A stretch of DNA of 64,000 bases from Larkinella humicola (GTDB lineage Bacteria; Bacteroidota; Bacteroidia; Cytophagales; Spirosomataceae), in the NCBI RefSeq assembly GCF_008727875.1, contig NZ_VTWS01000012.1:62001-126000 (forward strand). Direction: 5' to 3'. Below, piece after piece: positions 26,726 through 35,959 of this stretch. The stretch's first letter is position 1, and each line of letters begins with the position of its first letter. The notes below the pieces were generated by a model. The model searched no databases. It was not told where the DNA came from and saw nothing but the letters and a program-made list of their open reading frames with translations. A program made the position numbers and the translations under genes.

Positions 26726-29700
26726 GTGTATAAACCCAGCCTTTTCATCGCTCTTTTTTCCCTTTTCTTCGCCTTTTGGCGATTCGGAGCGGTGTGTGCG
26801 CAGGGGTCGAAACCGGTCAAAAAGCAGCCGGTTGCACCGGGACCACAAGGGCGGTTGGTTTACGAGCCTGACGAACGCGGAAATCGAATTTCCGATTTCT
26901 CGTATTGTGGGTATCAGGCTGGTAACCAGTCGATTCCTGATATAGTCATACGGGTAGTCGTACCGTTCCGAAAAGGCGATGCCACCCGGCGAATCCAGGC
27001 TGCCATTGATTATGTAAGCACATTGCCGATCAATGCGAACGGTTTTCGCGGGGCGGTTTTGCTTGATAAAGGCGTTCATGAAGTGTCGGGCCATTTGAAA
27101 ATAACCGCTTCGGGCGTTGTGCTGCGTGGGAGCGGCATGGGAACTGGTGGAACGACAATTTTGGGAACGGGTTTCAGCCGCGATAACCTGCTGACGATTT
27201 CCGGAAAAAGCGACCGCCAAACCGCCGAAACAGGGCCAATTACGGACGGCTACGTACCAGTCAATGCGCTGAAAATTCACGCTGGAAAACCGACGACTTT
27301 CAAGGTCGGCGACTTCGTGCAGATTCGACGGCCATCCACCAAAGCGTGGATTCAGCAACTGGGAACGGATCATTTCGGGGGGGGCATCACGTCGCTGGGC
27401 TGGAAACCGGGTCAACGCGATCTGGTTTGGGATCGGCAGATTACGGCAGTCAACGGTTCTGAACTTACTCTTGATGCGCCCCTGACCACCGCGCTGGATT
27501 CGGCGTTTGGCGGAGGAACGATAGCTCGCTACACCTGGCCCGGACGGATTGCGCAGTCGGGTGTCGAAAACCTGCAATTTATCTCCTCGTACGACAAAGC
27601 GAATCCGAAAGACGAGGACCACCGCTGGATGGCGATTGTGCTCGAAAACGTACAGGATGCCTGGGTGCGGCAGGTGGTTTTTCGGCATTTCGCCGGTTCC
27701 GCCGTCTTCGTTCAGGAAACCGCCAAACGCATTACAGTGGAAGATTGCCAGTCGCTGGAACCGGTTTCAGAAATCGGGGGCGAACGGCGCAATACGTTCC
27801 TGGTTCGGGGCCAACAGATTCTGTGCCAGCGGCTTTATGCCGAACACGGCTACCATGATTTTGCGGTCGGCTATTGCAGTGCCGGGCCGAATGCGTTTGT
27901 GCAGTGCGAGTCACATTTGCCCTTCAGTTTCAGCGGGAGCGTCGATAGCTGGGCGTCGGGCGTGTTGTTCGATCTGGTCAATATTGACGGAAATGCGTTA
28001 CGGTTTTCCAATCTGGGGCAGGACGGACAGGGCGCGGGCTGGAATGCCGCCAACAGCGTTTTCTGGCAATGTACAGCCGCGCGGGTGGAGTGCTACCAGC
28101 CGCCCACAGCCCAAAACTGGGCGTTCGGCACCTGGGCGCAGTTTGCCGGAGACGGTTTTTGGGACCTGTCGAACGAGCACATTCAGCCCCGGAGTCTGTA
28201 TTACGCCCAACTCAAAGACCGGCTGGGCGATGGCGTTGCGGCCCGAACGATTCTGCTGCCGGTCGAATCCGAAGCGTCCAGCAGCCCAAAGGTGGAAGTG
28301 GCCGCAGCCCTAACCAAACAAGCCGTGAATCCGGCTCCAACATTGTACGATTTTATCACGGCAGCCAGTCAACGGCAACCCATTCCGACGGCTACGAAAG
28401 TAAAGTCAATCGACGCGATTGGCCTGCCGAAAGAAACCGCTCTTGCCAAAGCCGAGCCGATGCAGATTCAGCAGGGAAAACTGGTTCGCGGAAGTACGTT
28501 GGTCGCTGGTCGGCGGCAGGAAGTGCCCTGGTGGAACGGCAGCGCGCGGCCCCACGGACTGGCGAATGCCAAACTGCACATCACCCGCTTCGTTCCGGGC
28601 ATGACGGGCCTTGGCCTGACGGATGATCTGGCGATAATGACGGATTCCATGAAGGCCGAAAATACCGTGGCCATCGACCACAATTACGGGCTTTGGTACG
28701 ACCGTCGGCGCGACGATCACGAACGCATTCGGCGGATGGACGGCGAAGTGTGGCCGCCTTTCTACGAACTGCCGTTTGCCCGCAGCGGCCGGGAAACCGC
28801 CTGGGATGGACTCAGTAAATATGATTTGACGAAATACAATCCCTGGTACTGGAGCCGACTGAAGCAGTTTGCCGATCTGGCCGATCAGAAAGGGCTGACG
28901 CTGATACACGAGAACTATTTCCAGCACAACATCATCGAAGCGGGTGCCCACTACGCCGATTTTCCCTGGCGACCCGTCAACAACATCAACCAGACCGGTT
29001 TTCCGGAACCGGCTCCGTATGCGGGTGACAAACGGATTTTCATGGCCGAACAGTTTTACGACGTTTCGCACCCCGTTCGGCGGGCCTTGCACCGGGCCTA
29101 CATTCGCCAATGTCTCGCCAATTTCGCGACGAATTCAGGAGTCATTCAGCTTATTGGTGCCGAATTTACCGGGCCGTTGTCGTTTGTGCAGTTCTGGATC
29201 GATACCATCAGCGAATGGGAAAAGGAAACCGGCCAGAAAGCCGTCGTCGGCCTAAGCACAACCAAAGACGTTCAGGACGCGATTCTGGCGGATACCAAAC
29301 GGGCCTCCGTAATTGATCTGGTGGACATCCGGTACTGGCATTACCAGGCCGACGGCACGGTTTATGCCCCCGCTGGCGGTCAGAATCTGGCTCCCCGGCA
29401 ACACGCCCGCTTGCTGCATCCGAAAAAAAGTTCGTTCGAACAGGTCTACCGGGCGGTTCGGGACTACCACCGGAAATTTCCAGACAAGGCCGTCACCTAC
29501 GCGGCAGACCATGCCGATGCCCTGGCCTGGGCGGTTTTGCTGGCGGGCGGCTCCATGCCGAATCTTCCGGTGGTGGCCGACCCGCAGTTTCTGGCGGATG
29601 TCGCTCAGATGCAACCTGTTGACGTACCGCAGAAACCGGCCGGTCAGTGGGCGATGGGCAACGAAAAAACCGGCTATATCCTCTATACCGAATCGGCGGG

Positions 29701-29878
29701 GGCGGTTCAGCTCGACCTGACCAAAGCCGCCGGTTCTTTTTCCGTACATTCCATACACCCGAAAACCGGTCAGATCGTGAAATCAAAAGAGGGGATCAAG
29801 GGGGGAAGTGTGGTCAGTCTGAGCAAGGCGACAGAAGGCGCGGAAGTGATCTGGGTTAAAAAGAGCAAGGGATTATGA
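26726..29878 (+). CDS. Large secreted protein: beta-helix domain fused to TIM-barrel-like glycosidase region
   Basis: This 1050-residue protein begins with GTG at 26726 and has a signal peptide (about residues 1-25, ending VCAQ). Residues about 40-560 read as a right-handed beta-helix of the pectate-lyase superfamily (KGDATRRIQAAIDYV, VLRGSGMGTGGTTILG, ENVQDAWVRQVVFRHF). The C-terminal half, about 600-1050, looks like a TIM-barrel glycosidase with LIHENYFQHNIIEAGAHY and QLIGAEFTGPLSF, ending in a small beta domain. I believe it corresponds to the DUF4955/DUF6298 group found in pectin clusters of Bacteroidota, but I cannot check that. The catalytic type is unknown; a debranching role is inferred from the neighbours. 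It overlaps the next gene by 4 nt (ATGA). Confidence 0.75.
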   Translation: MYKPSLFIALFSLFFAFWRFGAVCAQGSKPVKKQPVAPGPQGRLVYEPDERGNRISDFSYCGYQAGNQSIPDIVIRVVVPFRKGDATRRIQAAIDYVSTLPINANGFRGAVLLDKGVHEVSGHLKITASGVVLRGSGMGTGGTTILGTGFSRDNLLTISGKSDRQTAETGPITDGYVPVNALKIHAGKPTTFKVGDFVQIRRPSTKAWIQQLGTDHFGGGITSLGWKPGQRDLVWDRQITAVNGSELTLDAPLTTALDSAFGGGTIARYTWPGRIAQSGVENLQFISSYDKANPKDEDHRWMAIVLENVQDAWVRQVVFRHFAGSAVFVQETAKRITVEDCQSLEPVSEIGGERRNTFLVRGQQILCQRLYAEHGYHDFAVGYCSAGPNAFVQCESHLPFSFSGSVDSWASGVLFDLVNIDGNALRFSNLGQDGQGAGWNAANSVFWQCTAARVECYQPPTAQNWAFGTWAQFAGDGFWDLSNEHIQPRSLYYAQLKDRLGDGVAARTILLPVESEASSSPKVEVAAALTKQAVNPAPTLYDFITAASQRQPIPTATKVKSIDAIGLPKETALAKAEPMQIQQGKLVRGSTLVAGRRQEVPWWNGSARPHGLANAKLHITRFVPGMTGLGLTDDLAIMTDSMKAENTVAIDHNYGLWYDRRRDDHERIRRMDGEVWPPFYELPFARSGRETAWDGLSKYDLTKYNPWYWSRLKQFADLADQKGLTLIHENYFQHNIIEAGAHYADFPWRPVNNINQTGFPEPAPYAGDKRIFMAEQFYDVSHPVRRALHRAYIRQCLANFATNSGVIQLIGAEFTGPLSFVQFWIDTISEWEKETGQKAVVGLSTTKDVQDAILADTKRASVIDLVDIRYWHYQADGTVYAPAGGQNLAPRQHARLLHPKKSSFEQVYRAVRDYHRKFPDKAVTYAADHADALAWAVLLAGGSMPNLPVVADPQFLADVAQMQPVDVPQKPAGQWAMGNEKTGYILYTESAGAVQLDLTKAAGSFSVHSIHPKTGQIVKSKEGIKGGSVVSLSKATEGAEVIWVKKSKGL

Positions 29879-31779
29879 AAAGTAAAATAGCCCCCAACCC
29901 CCTAAAGGGGACTTTAAAAAAGTCGGCTTTTAAAGCCCCCTTTAGGGGGTTGGGGGCTATTTTACTTTTCCTCACCCACGTTCACGCGCAGGACACGGTG
30001 CGCTACGTGGGGCAAACGCTTTCCAACGTCGATTACCACCACGGGCAGTTGAGTCCGGCGGTGGGTGTGCATAACATGCAGGTGTTTCGGGCGAACCGCG
30101 AGCACCCGGAGTTGGCCGGGGGCACCCACTGGACCTACAACCATGCGCCGATGCTGGCCTACTGGAACAACACGTTTTACCTGCAATACCTCAGCAATCC
30201 GGTGGGCGAACACGAACCGCCGGGCCAAACGCTGCTGCTGACCTCGAAAGACGGTTATAACTGGACGAAACCTACAGTTCTTTTTCCGCCGTATAAACTG
30301 CCGGATGGCTGGAAAAAACCGGGTCGCCCCGAGGTGGCAAAAGATCTGTACGCGGTGATGCACCAACGCATGGGCTTCTTCGTGGCGAAAAACAAAAGGC
30401 TGCTGACCCTGGCTTTTTACGGCATTGTGATGGGGCCGAAAGACGATCCGAACGATGGCAACGGCATTGGCCGCGTGGTTCGGGAAATCTACGCCGATGG
30501 GAAATTTGGACCGATTTATTTCATCCGGAATAATGCGTCCTGGGACAAAACCAAATCGGCCTACCCGTTCTATACCAGCTCGAAAGACAAAGGCTTTGTG
30601 GAAGCCTGTAACGAGCTGCTGGCCAACACGCTGATGATGCAGCAATGGATCGAAGAAGCCGACCGCAACGACCCACTGGTTACACTCAAAAAAGAAGTGA
30701 AAGCCTTCAGTTATTACCATTTGCCGGACAAGCGCGTCGTGGGATTGTGGAAGCACGCCCTGACGACGATCAGCCCGGACGAGGGGCAAACCTGGTTGTA
30801 TAACCCGTTGCGGGCACCCGGTTTTGTGAACAGCAACGCCAAAATCTGGGGGCAGAAAACGACGGATGGGCAATACGCGACGGTCTATAATCCCTCGGAA
30901 TTTCGCTGGCCGCTGGCGGTTTCGACCAGCAAAGACGGGCTGAACTACACCAACCTGCTATTGGTGAACGGCGAAATCACGACCATGCGCTACGGCGGAG
31001 CCTACAAGTCGTACGGGCCGCAGTACGTTCGGGGCATTGAGGAAGGCAACGGCACCCCGCCCGACGGCTCGTTGTGGGTGACCTACAGCATGAACAAGGA
31101 AGACATCTGGGTGTCGAAAATACCGGTGCCAATCACCGACCAGGTGACAACGCACCCCAATGAAATCTTCGCCCAATTGCCGGCCGGGGATGAACTGAAA
31201 TTCTGGAATCTTTACAGCCCGGTTTTCGCTTCGGCTAAAATAGAGTCCGTGGACGGAAGTAAAGCGCTGGTTTTGAGGGATAAAGATCCGTTCGATTACG
31301 CCAAAGCCGAGCGTGTGATTCCCGAATCGACGAAGCTGGCGGTCGAGTTTGCGGTGGTGCCGCAGCAGGCTGACAAAGGCAGTTTGCAGATTGAATTTCA
31401 GGATGCCAAAGGCAATGCCGCCGTTCGTTTGCTGTTCGATGCCGACGGTTTTTTCAAAGCCAAAGTCGGCTACCGCGATTCGCAGATTCAGAAATACGAA
31501 GCCGGAAAACCGGTGGTGGTGCGCATCGAACTGGACCGCGACAAGCGGATGTTCGTGGCCTTTGTCAACGGCCAGCCGAAAGGAAACCGCCTGTTTTTTG
31601 CGCCGGTCGCTTCGTTTCGGCGGGTCGTTTTCCGAACCGGCGGGGTGCGTCGTTTCCCGGATGCCGACACGCCGACTGATCAGAATTTCGATGTGCCTAA
31701 AGCGGGCGAGCTGCAACCGGAAGCGGTTTTTATCCTCAAAACCTTTAAAACGAGTGCGTTGCCAAGCCGGAGTGAATGA
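29875..31779 (+). CDS. Secreted beta-propeller protein of unknown function with repeat-derived N-terminus
   Basis: This 634-residue protein carries propeller-like blades (LLLTSKDGYNWTKP, TISPDEGQTWLYN, VSTSKDGLNYTNL) in residues about 60-420. A beta-sandwich-like C-terminus (about 430-620) follows, with RLLFDADGFFKAKVGYRD. It resembles BNR/sialidase-fold glycan-active enzymes, but I do not recognise the family. The N-terminus is odd: residues about 2-29 are translated from a family A palindrome (IAPNPLKG ... PFRGLGAI), which runs straight into the hydrophobic segment AILLFLTHVHAQ. The start codon overlaps the preceding stop (ATGA), so the annotated start is plausible; the only alternative I see is a TTG at 29950. 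It is co-transcribed with the beta-helix gene. Confidence 0.72.
   Translation: MKSKIAPNPLKGTLKKSAFKAPFRGLGAILLFLTHVHAQDTVRYVGQTLSNVDYHHGQLSPAVGVHNMQVFRANREHPELAGGTHWTYNHAPMLAYWNNTFYLQYLSNPVGEHEPPGQTLLLTSKDGYNWTKPTVLFPPYKLPDGWKKPGRPEVAKDLYAVMHQRMGFFVAKNKRLLTLAFYGIVMGPKDDPNDGNGIGRVVREIYADGKFGPIYFIRNNASWDKTKSAYPFYTSSKDKGFVEACNELLANTLMMQQWIEEADRNDPLVTLKKEVKAFSYYHLPDKRVVGLWKHALTTISPDEGQTWLYNPLRAPGFVNSNAKIWGQKTTDGQYATVYNPSEFRWPLAVSTSKDGLNYTNLLLVNGEITTMRYGGAYKSYGPQYVRGIEEGNGTPPDGSLWVTYSMNKEDIWVSKIPVPITDQVTTHPNEIFAQLPAGDELKFWNLYSPVFASAKIESVDGSKALVLRDKDPFDYAKAERVIPESTKLAVEFAVVPQQADKGSLQIEFQDAKGNAAVRLLFDADGFFKAKVGYRDSQIQKYEAGKPVVVRIELDRDKRMFVAFVNGQPKGNRLFFAPVASFRRVVFRTGGVRRFPDADTPTDQNFDVPKAGELQPEAVFILKTFKTSALPSRSE
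29878..29969. repeat. Inverted repeat, family A copy 3, inside a coding region
   Basis: Perfect 33-bp arms run from 29878 and to 29969. The inner 20 bp (CCCCCAACCCCCTAAAGGGG) is the family sequence, while the outer 12 bp (AAAAGTAAAATA) is not shared by other copies yet is still mirrored. The whole element lies after the ATG at 29875 and is in frame with the gene. Confidence 0.9.
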
Positions 31780-31833
31780 TCGAATAATACCGTTTTAACG
31801 GTTTCTACCGTCTGGAATTAACCAAAAAACAAA

Positions 31834-32529
31834 ATGAATACAATGTTAAAACGCTTTTTTCTGGCCGTTGCTGTTACCGCCACAGTCCAAGCGTTCGGCC
31901 AGGAACAACCCGCCAAACCAGCGGTTTCCGTGGCCGAAGCAAAGGTAAAATCGGACGCCGAGCAGGAAAAGAAAGCCGCCGACTGGGTTGCGTCCCTGAA
32001 CCTGAACGATGCGGAAAAAGAAAACCGGCTGACCAAGGTCGTGGCAACTCATTTACAAGCCGTTCGCGACTGGCACAATGAGCATCCGTTCAGCACGGTT
32101 CCGGCGGGCATCAATCCGGTAACCGGAAAACCGCTCTCCGAACTGGACCGGCAGCTCATTGCGGATTCGGCCATGCCCGAAACCGTTCACCAGAACCTGA
32201 TGCGCGGTTTGCAAAAGGAGCTGGATAAGAATCAGGTAGCGGCTATTCTGGATAAATACACGATTGGAAAAGTAGCTTTCACGATGAATGGCTACCGGGC
32301 CATCGTGCCAAACATCACCGAAAAGGAAGAAGCAACGCTGCTGGGATTCATGGAACAGGCCCGCGAACAGGCCGTGGATTACAAAAGCATGAAGGAAATC
32401 TCGGCCATTTTCGAGATCTACAAAACCAAATCCGAGCAGTATCTCAACGCCAACGGCCGAAACTGGCGGGAAATGTATAACAACTATACTGCCATATTGA
32501 AGGCCCAAAAAGCCGCCGGGAAGAAGTAA
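31834..32529 (+). CDS. DUF3826 family secreted protein, copy 1
   Basis: The 231-residue exported protein has a signal peptide at about residues 1-22 (ending AFGQ). The body is mostly helical and carries the DUF3826 family pattern: WVASLNLNDAEKENRLTKVV near the front, then FTMNGYRAIVPNITEKE and a helical end. The second copy (47508-48188) has the equivalent YKGYQAMLPDLTEAQ. DUF3826 proteins are often found in pectin utilisation loci of Bacteroidota but have no assigned activity that I know of. It follows the propeller gene by 54 nt in the same direction. No catalytic residues can be named. Confidence 0.85.
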   Translation: MNTMLKRFFLAVAVTATVQAFGQEQPAKPAVSVAEAKVKSDAEQEKKAADWVASLNLNDAEKENRLTKVVATHLQAVRDWHNEHPFSTVPAGINPVTGKPLSELDRQLIADSAMPETVHQNLMRGLQKELDKNQVAAILDKYTIGKVAFTMNGYRAIVPNITEKEEATLLGFMEQAREQAVDYKSMKEISAIFEIYKTKSEQYLNANGRNWREMYNNYTAILKAQKAAGKK

Positions 32530-32547
32530 ACGTTTGCTGGAGTGCTG

Positions 32548-32593
32548 GTCGGGATTTGCAATCCCGACCCCATCTGTCAAGGATTTGTAATCC
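32548..32593. repeat. Small REP-like hairpins upstream of sialidase-like gene
   Basis: A perfect 10-bp stem GGTCGGGATT/AATCCCGACC with a 3-nt loop (32548-32570) is followed by GGATT-TGT-AATCC (32581-32593). Both carry the same GGATT/AATCC core. They end 10 nt before the start codon of the next gene. Confidence 0.75.
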
Positions 32594-32603
32594 GAATAAA
32601 ATC

Positions 32604-33737
32604 ATGATAAAGAGACGATTATATATAGTTTTTTTTGCCATTCTGTGTTTATTCACGAAAGCTTCAGCGCAACTCACCAAATGGCAATCGGGGCTGGTGG
32701 TCGATGAATTTGTAGTTGAAAAACCGCCTTTCCCGGAGAGCCACGCGGCCACCATCGCCGAAACCCCGACCGGTTTGGTGTCGGCCTGGTTTGGCGGCAC
32801 CAAAGAGCGGAATCCGGATGTGTGCATCTGGGTGAGTCGGCAGGAAAAAGGCAAGTGGCTGGCTCCGCAGAACGTGGCCAACGGCATTGTAAACGACTCG
32901 CTCCGGTATGCCTGCTGGAACCCGGTTTTGTACCAGATCCCGAAAGGCGACCTGATGCTGTTTTACAAAATCGGTCCCAGCCCGTCCAAGTGGAAAGGCT
33001 GGCTGAAAACCTCGTCCGACGGCGGGCGTACGTGGTCAGCCGCAAAACCGCTGCCCGACGGCTTCATCGGGCCGGTCAAAAACAAGCCGGTTTTGCTCGC
33101 CAACGGCAATTTGTTTTGCCCGACCAGCACCGAAGTCGACGGCTGGAAACTCCATTTCGAAGTCACCCCGGATTTTGGCAAAACCTGGCGAAAGATTGGG
33201 CCGATCAGCGATGGCCGAACCCTGAACGCGATTCAGCCCAGCATTTTGACCTACGGCAACGGGAAACTTCAGATTCTGGCGCGTAGCAAAGACCGCGCCC
33301 TGGTGGAATCCTGGTCGACCGATAACGGCGAAACCTGGTCACCTTTGGCCAAAACGGCCCTGCCCAACAACAACTCGGGCACCGACGCCGTCACGTTGAA
33401 AGACGGTCGGCAGGTGCTGGTGTATAACCACGTTCTACCACCCGGCGATCTGGCGAAAGGCCCCCGGACGCCATTGAATCTGGCGGTTTCGAACGACGGT
33501 AAAAGCTGGTCGGCCGCCGTAATACTGGAAGATTCGCCCATCAGCCAGTATTCGTATCCGTCAGTCATTCAGACGAGTGATGGCCTGATTCACGTGATTT
33601 ACACCTGGCGTCGGCAGAAAATCAAACACGCGGTGATCGATCCGGCCAAAATGAAGGCACGACCGATTGAAAACGGCGTCTGGCCCGCGCTGGAGGGATA
33701 TGCCACACCCGTCGCAAAAGAGAACACGAAAGAGTAG
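32604..33737 (+). CDS. Secreted sialidase-fold (BNR repeat) protein
   Basis: This 377-residue exported protein starts at 32604, just before a good signal peptide (RRLYIVFFAILCLFTKASAQ). The frame opens upstream at 32556, but that stretch is the REP-like hairpin. Four Asp-box motifs mark a sialidase-type beta-propeller: SSDGGRTWS, TPDFGKTWR, STDNGETWS and SNDGKSWS. The family (BNR_2) includes sialidases and relatives that act on other 2-keto-3-deoxy sugar acids. The gene ends 13 nt before an operon for acid-sugar breakdown, so release of an ulosonic or ulosaric acid such as Kdo or Dha from RG-II is an attractive reading, but it is inference. A classical arginine triad was not assigned with certainty. 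Confidence 0.75.
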   Translation: MIKRRLYIVFFAILCLFTKASAQLTKWQSGLVVDEFVVEKPPFPESHAATIAETPTGLVSAWFGGTKERNPDVCIWVSRQEKGKWLAPQNVANGIVNDSLRYACWNPVLYQIPKGDLMLFYKIGPSPSKWKGWLKTSSDGGRTWSAAKPLPDGFIGPVKNKPVLLANGNLFCPTSTEVDGWKLHFEVTPDFGKTWRKIGPISDGRTLNAIQPSILTYGNGKLQILARSKDRALVESWSTDNGETWSPLAKTALPNNNSGTDAVTLKDGRQVLVYNHVLPPGDLAKGPRTPLNLAVSNDGKSWSAAVILEDSPISQYSYPSVIQTSDGLIHVIYTWRRQKIKHAVIDPAKMKARPIENGVWPALEGYATPVAKENTKE

Positions 33738-33750
33738 CAACCTGGAACGA

Positions 33751-34899
33751 ATGACGCAGGAATTAACCATACACTTTCCCGGGAAACTGGTTTTTGGCAA
33801 GGGTTCGCTGGGGAATCTGGCCGGTGAGGTAATTCAGTTATCACCCCGCAACGTATTGCTGATCACGATCAGTCCGCTGTTGGGGGCGCTGAAAAATCTG
33901 GTGGAAGCGTTGGAATCCAGTCAGATAGTCGTAAAAATTGATACGAGTATTGTACAGGAGCCGTCATTTGCAGATTTCGACGCGCTGATGAAAACCGCAT
34001 TGCCGTTCAATCCCGATGTGGTGCTGGGCATTGGCGGGGGCAGCGTGCTGGATGTGGCCAAACTGGTGGCGGCTCAACTGGAAAATGACCAGACGCTCCC
34101 GGACATGCTCGGCATCGGTAACCTGAGCGGACGACGGAAGAAACTGATCTGTGTTCCGGCGACCTCGGGAACGGGCAGTGAGGTTTCTCCCAACGCGATT
34201 TTGGTGGACGATGCGGATAACCAGAAAAAAGGCATCATCAGCCCGTTTCTCGTGCCGGACATTGTGTACGTCGATCCGTTGCTGACGCTAAGTGTTCCTT
34301 CGGGCATCACGGCGGCTACGGGCATTGACGCGTTGACGCACTGCCTGGAAGCCTATACGAATCGATTTGCCCAGCCGTTCATCGACCTCTACGCGTTTGA
34401 AGGGATGCGCCTAATTGCCGCCAACATCGTGCAGGCCGTGAAAAACGGCGCGGACGAAGAAGCCCGGACGCAGGTGGCGATGGGCAGTTTGCTGGGCGGT
34501 TTTTGCCTGGGGCCGGTGAATACGGCGGGTGTTCATGCGCTGAGTTATCCGCTGGGGAGTCAGTTTCACCTGGCTCACGGTCTTTCCAACGCACTTTTGT
34601 TGCCTTACGTCATGGAATTCAATACGCCCGCTGCGGTTTCGCGGTACGCGCAAGTGGCCGTGGCGCTGGGGTGTGAGCGGGGGCGGGATGAAGCCGAAAC
34701 GGCCGCGAACGGGGTTCAGAAAATAAAAGAATTGATTCAGGAATGCGGGATTCCGGCCCGGTTGCGGGATGTTGGGATTCCCGAAGAAGCCCTTCCGCAA
34801 CTGGCGGATGATGCATTGAAAATTACCCGCTTACTGAAAAATAACCCGCGGGAGATCACCCGCGCGGATGCGATGGCCATCTATACAGCCGCTTACTAG
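33751..34899 (+). CDS. Iron-containing alcohol dehydrogenase (FucO/group III type)
   Basis: This 382-residue cytoplasmic oxidoreductase starts at ATG 33751; the open frame upstream overlaps the previous gene. The nucleotide-binding GIGGGSVLD (about residues 93-101) and PATSGTGSE (136-144) are typical. The iron ligands Asp193, His197, His262 and His276 match the pattern of FucO (lactaldehyde reductase). Group III enzymes interconvert small aldehydes and alcohols. The gene overlaps no neighbour but is only 2 nt from the aldolase-family gene, so an aldolase-made aldehyde is its likely substrate. I infer reduction of a tetruronate or lactaldehyde; the sequence does not fix which. Confidence 0.9.
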   Translation: MTQELTIHFPGKLVFGKGSLGNLAGEVIQLSPRNVLLITISPLLGALKNLVEALESSQIVVKIDTSIVQEPSFADFDALMKTALPFNPDVVLGIGGGSVLDVAKLVAAQLENDQTLPDMLGIGNLSGRRKKLICVPATSGTGSEVSPNAILVDDADNQKKGIISPFLVPDIVYVDPLLTLSVPSGITAATGIDALTHCLEAYTNRFAQPFIDLYAFEGMRLIAANIVQAVKNGADEEARTQVAMGSLLGGFCLGPVNTAGVHALSYPLGSQFHLAHGLSNALLLPYVMEFNTPAAVSRYAQVAVALGCERGRDEAETAANGVQKIKELIQECGIPARLRDVGIPEEALPQLADDALKITRLLKNNPREITRADAMAIYTAAY

Positions 34900-34901
34900 C
34901 T

Positions 34902-35822
34902 ATGAGCATGAAAAAGAAATACCGGGGTGTAGTGGTTCCGCTGGTGACGCCCCTGACCGAAGCCTATCGACTGGATGAAGCGGCTGTCGAGAAAATGCTG
35001 GCGAACCTGCGGGCCCATGCCTCCATGCCGTTTGTGCTCGGAACCACGGGCGAAGCGACTTCCCTTTCGGCGTCGGTGAAAAAAGCCTACGTCAAGGCTG
35101 CGGCCCGGTTGAAGACGTCCGATACGGTTTTGTACGCGGGCATTTCGTCCAATTGCCTGGAGGAATCGGTCGACTTTGCCAACTATTGTTTCGATCTGGG
35201 CGTCGATGCGGTGGCCGCTACGCTACCCTGCTATTACACCTTATCGGACGAACAGATGAAGCGGTATTTCGAGCAGTTGGCCGACCAGCTCAACGGGCCG
35301 CTCATCATGTATAACATTCTGGCGACCACCCGCATGTCGATTCCGGTTGCGGTCATTGATGAATTGAGCTACCACCCGAATATCGCCGGGATCAAGGATT
35401 CAGAACGAAACGCCGACCGCCTGGCCGAATCCCTGGCGTTGTGGGCTGGTCGTCCGGATTTTAGCCATTTCATGGGCTGGGCGGCCCGGTCGGCAGACGC
35501 TTTGCTGGCGGGGAGTGATGGACTGGTGCCGAGTACGGGCAATCTGTTGCCGGGCATTTACCGCGACATGCTAAAAGCCGTTCAGGCAGGCGATGCGGCA
35601 AAAGCCTATTATCACCAGAACCAATCCGACGCGTTCGGCCATCTTTACCAGGGTGGCCGCACGCTGGGCGAGTCTTTGTGGGCGCTGAAAGTGCTGATGC
35701 AGGAATACGGTTTGTGCGGAACCACCGTGATGCCGCCATTGCAAGCCCTTTCCGAAGCTGAGGAAAACCGGCTGAAAGTGGCGCTGGCCGAGGTGTTGGT
35801 GAAAGAGGAGATACAGCTTTAA
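34902..35822 (+). CDS. DapA/NanA-family aldolase (pyruvate-forming lyase type)
   Basis: The 306-residue TIM-barrel protein belongs to the dihydrodipicolinate synthase/N-acetylneuraminate lyase family. The pyruvate-binding GTTGE (residues 47-51), catalytic Tyr137 (MYNI) and Schiff-base Lys165 (AGIKDSE) are all present. The neighbours are sugar-acid catabolic genes, not lysine biosynthesis genes, so a role as aldolase on a 2-keto-3-deoxy sugar acid is more likely than DapA itself. Cleavage would yield pyruvate and an aldehyde for the dehydrogenase encoded 2 nt upstream. Candidate substrates are Dha, Kdo or KDG-type acids. The start could be ATG 34902 or 34908. Confidence 0.88.
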   Translation: MSMKKKYRGVVVPLVTPLTEAYRLDEAAVEKMLANLRAHASMPFVLGTTGEATSLSASVKKAYVKAAARLKTSDTVLYAGISSNCLEESVDFANYCFDLGVDAVAATLPCYYTLSDEQMKRYFEQLADQLNGPLIMYNILATTRMSIPVAVIDELSYHPNIAGIKDSERNADRLAESLALWAGRPDFSHFMGWAARSADALLAGSDGLVPSTGNLLPGIYRDMLKAVQAGDAAKAYYHQNQSDAFGHLYQGGRTLGESLWALKVLMQEYGLCGTTVMPPLQALSEAEENRLKVALAEVLVKEEIQL

Positions 35823-35838
35823 CGGATTACGGTTTTCC

Positions 35839-35928
35839 GTTTACGGTATTCGGTTTACGGTGGCTGACGCAAGAATGCCAATGCGTCAGCCACCGTAAAC
35901 CGTAAACTGAAAACCGAATACCGTAAAC
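35839..35928. repeat. Inverted repeat, family C copy 2
   Basis: The left arm at 35839-35871 (beginning GTTTACGGTATTCGGTTTAC) pairs with 35882-35900 at its inner end. The right side carries an extra CGTAAACTGAAAA unit before the outer part (ending 35928) resumes, so the stem has a bulge. It lies between the aldolase and pdxA genes and ends 31 nt before the next start. Confidence 0.85.
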
Positions 35929-35959
35929 CTACTACCGCAAACCCCCAAAAATAGAACCA

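Noticed and set aside
34902-35822. Annotation of the DapA-family gene as dihydrodipicolinate synthase (lysine biosynthesis)
   Set aside because: The active-site residues are shared by the whole aldolase family, and the operon contains only sugar-acid catabolic and transport genes.
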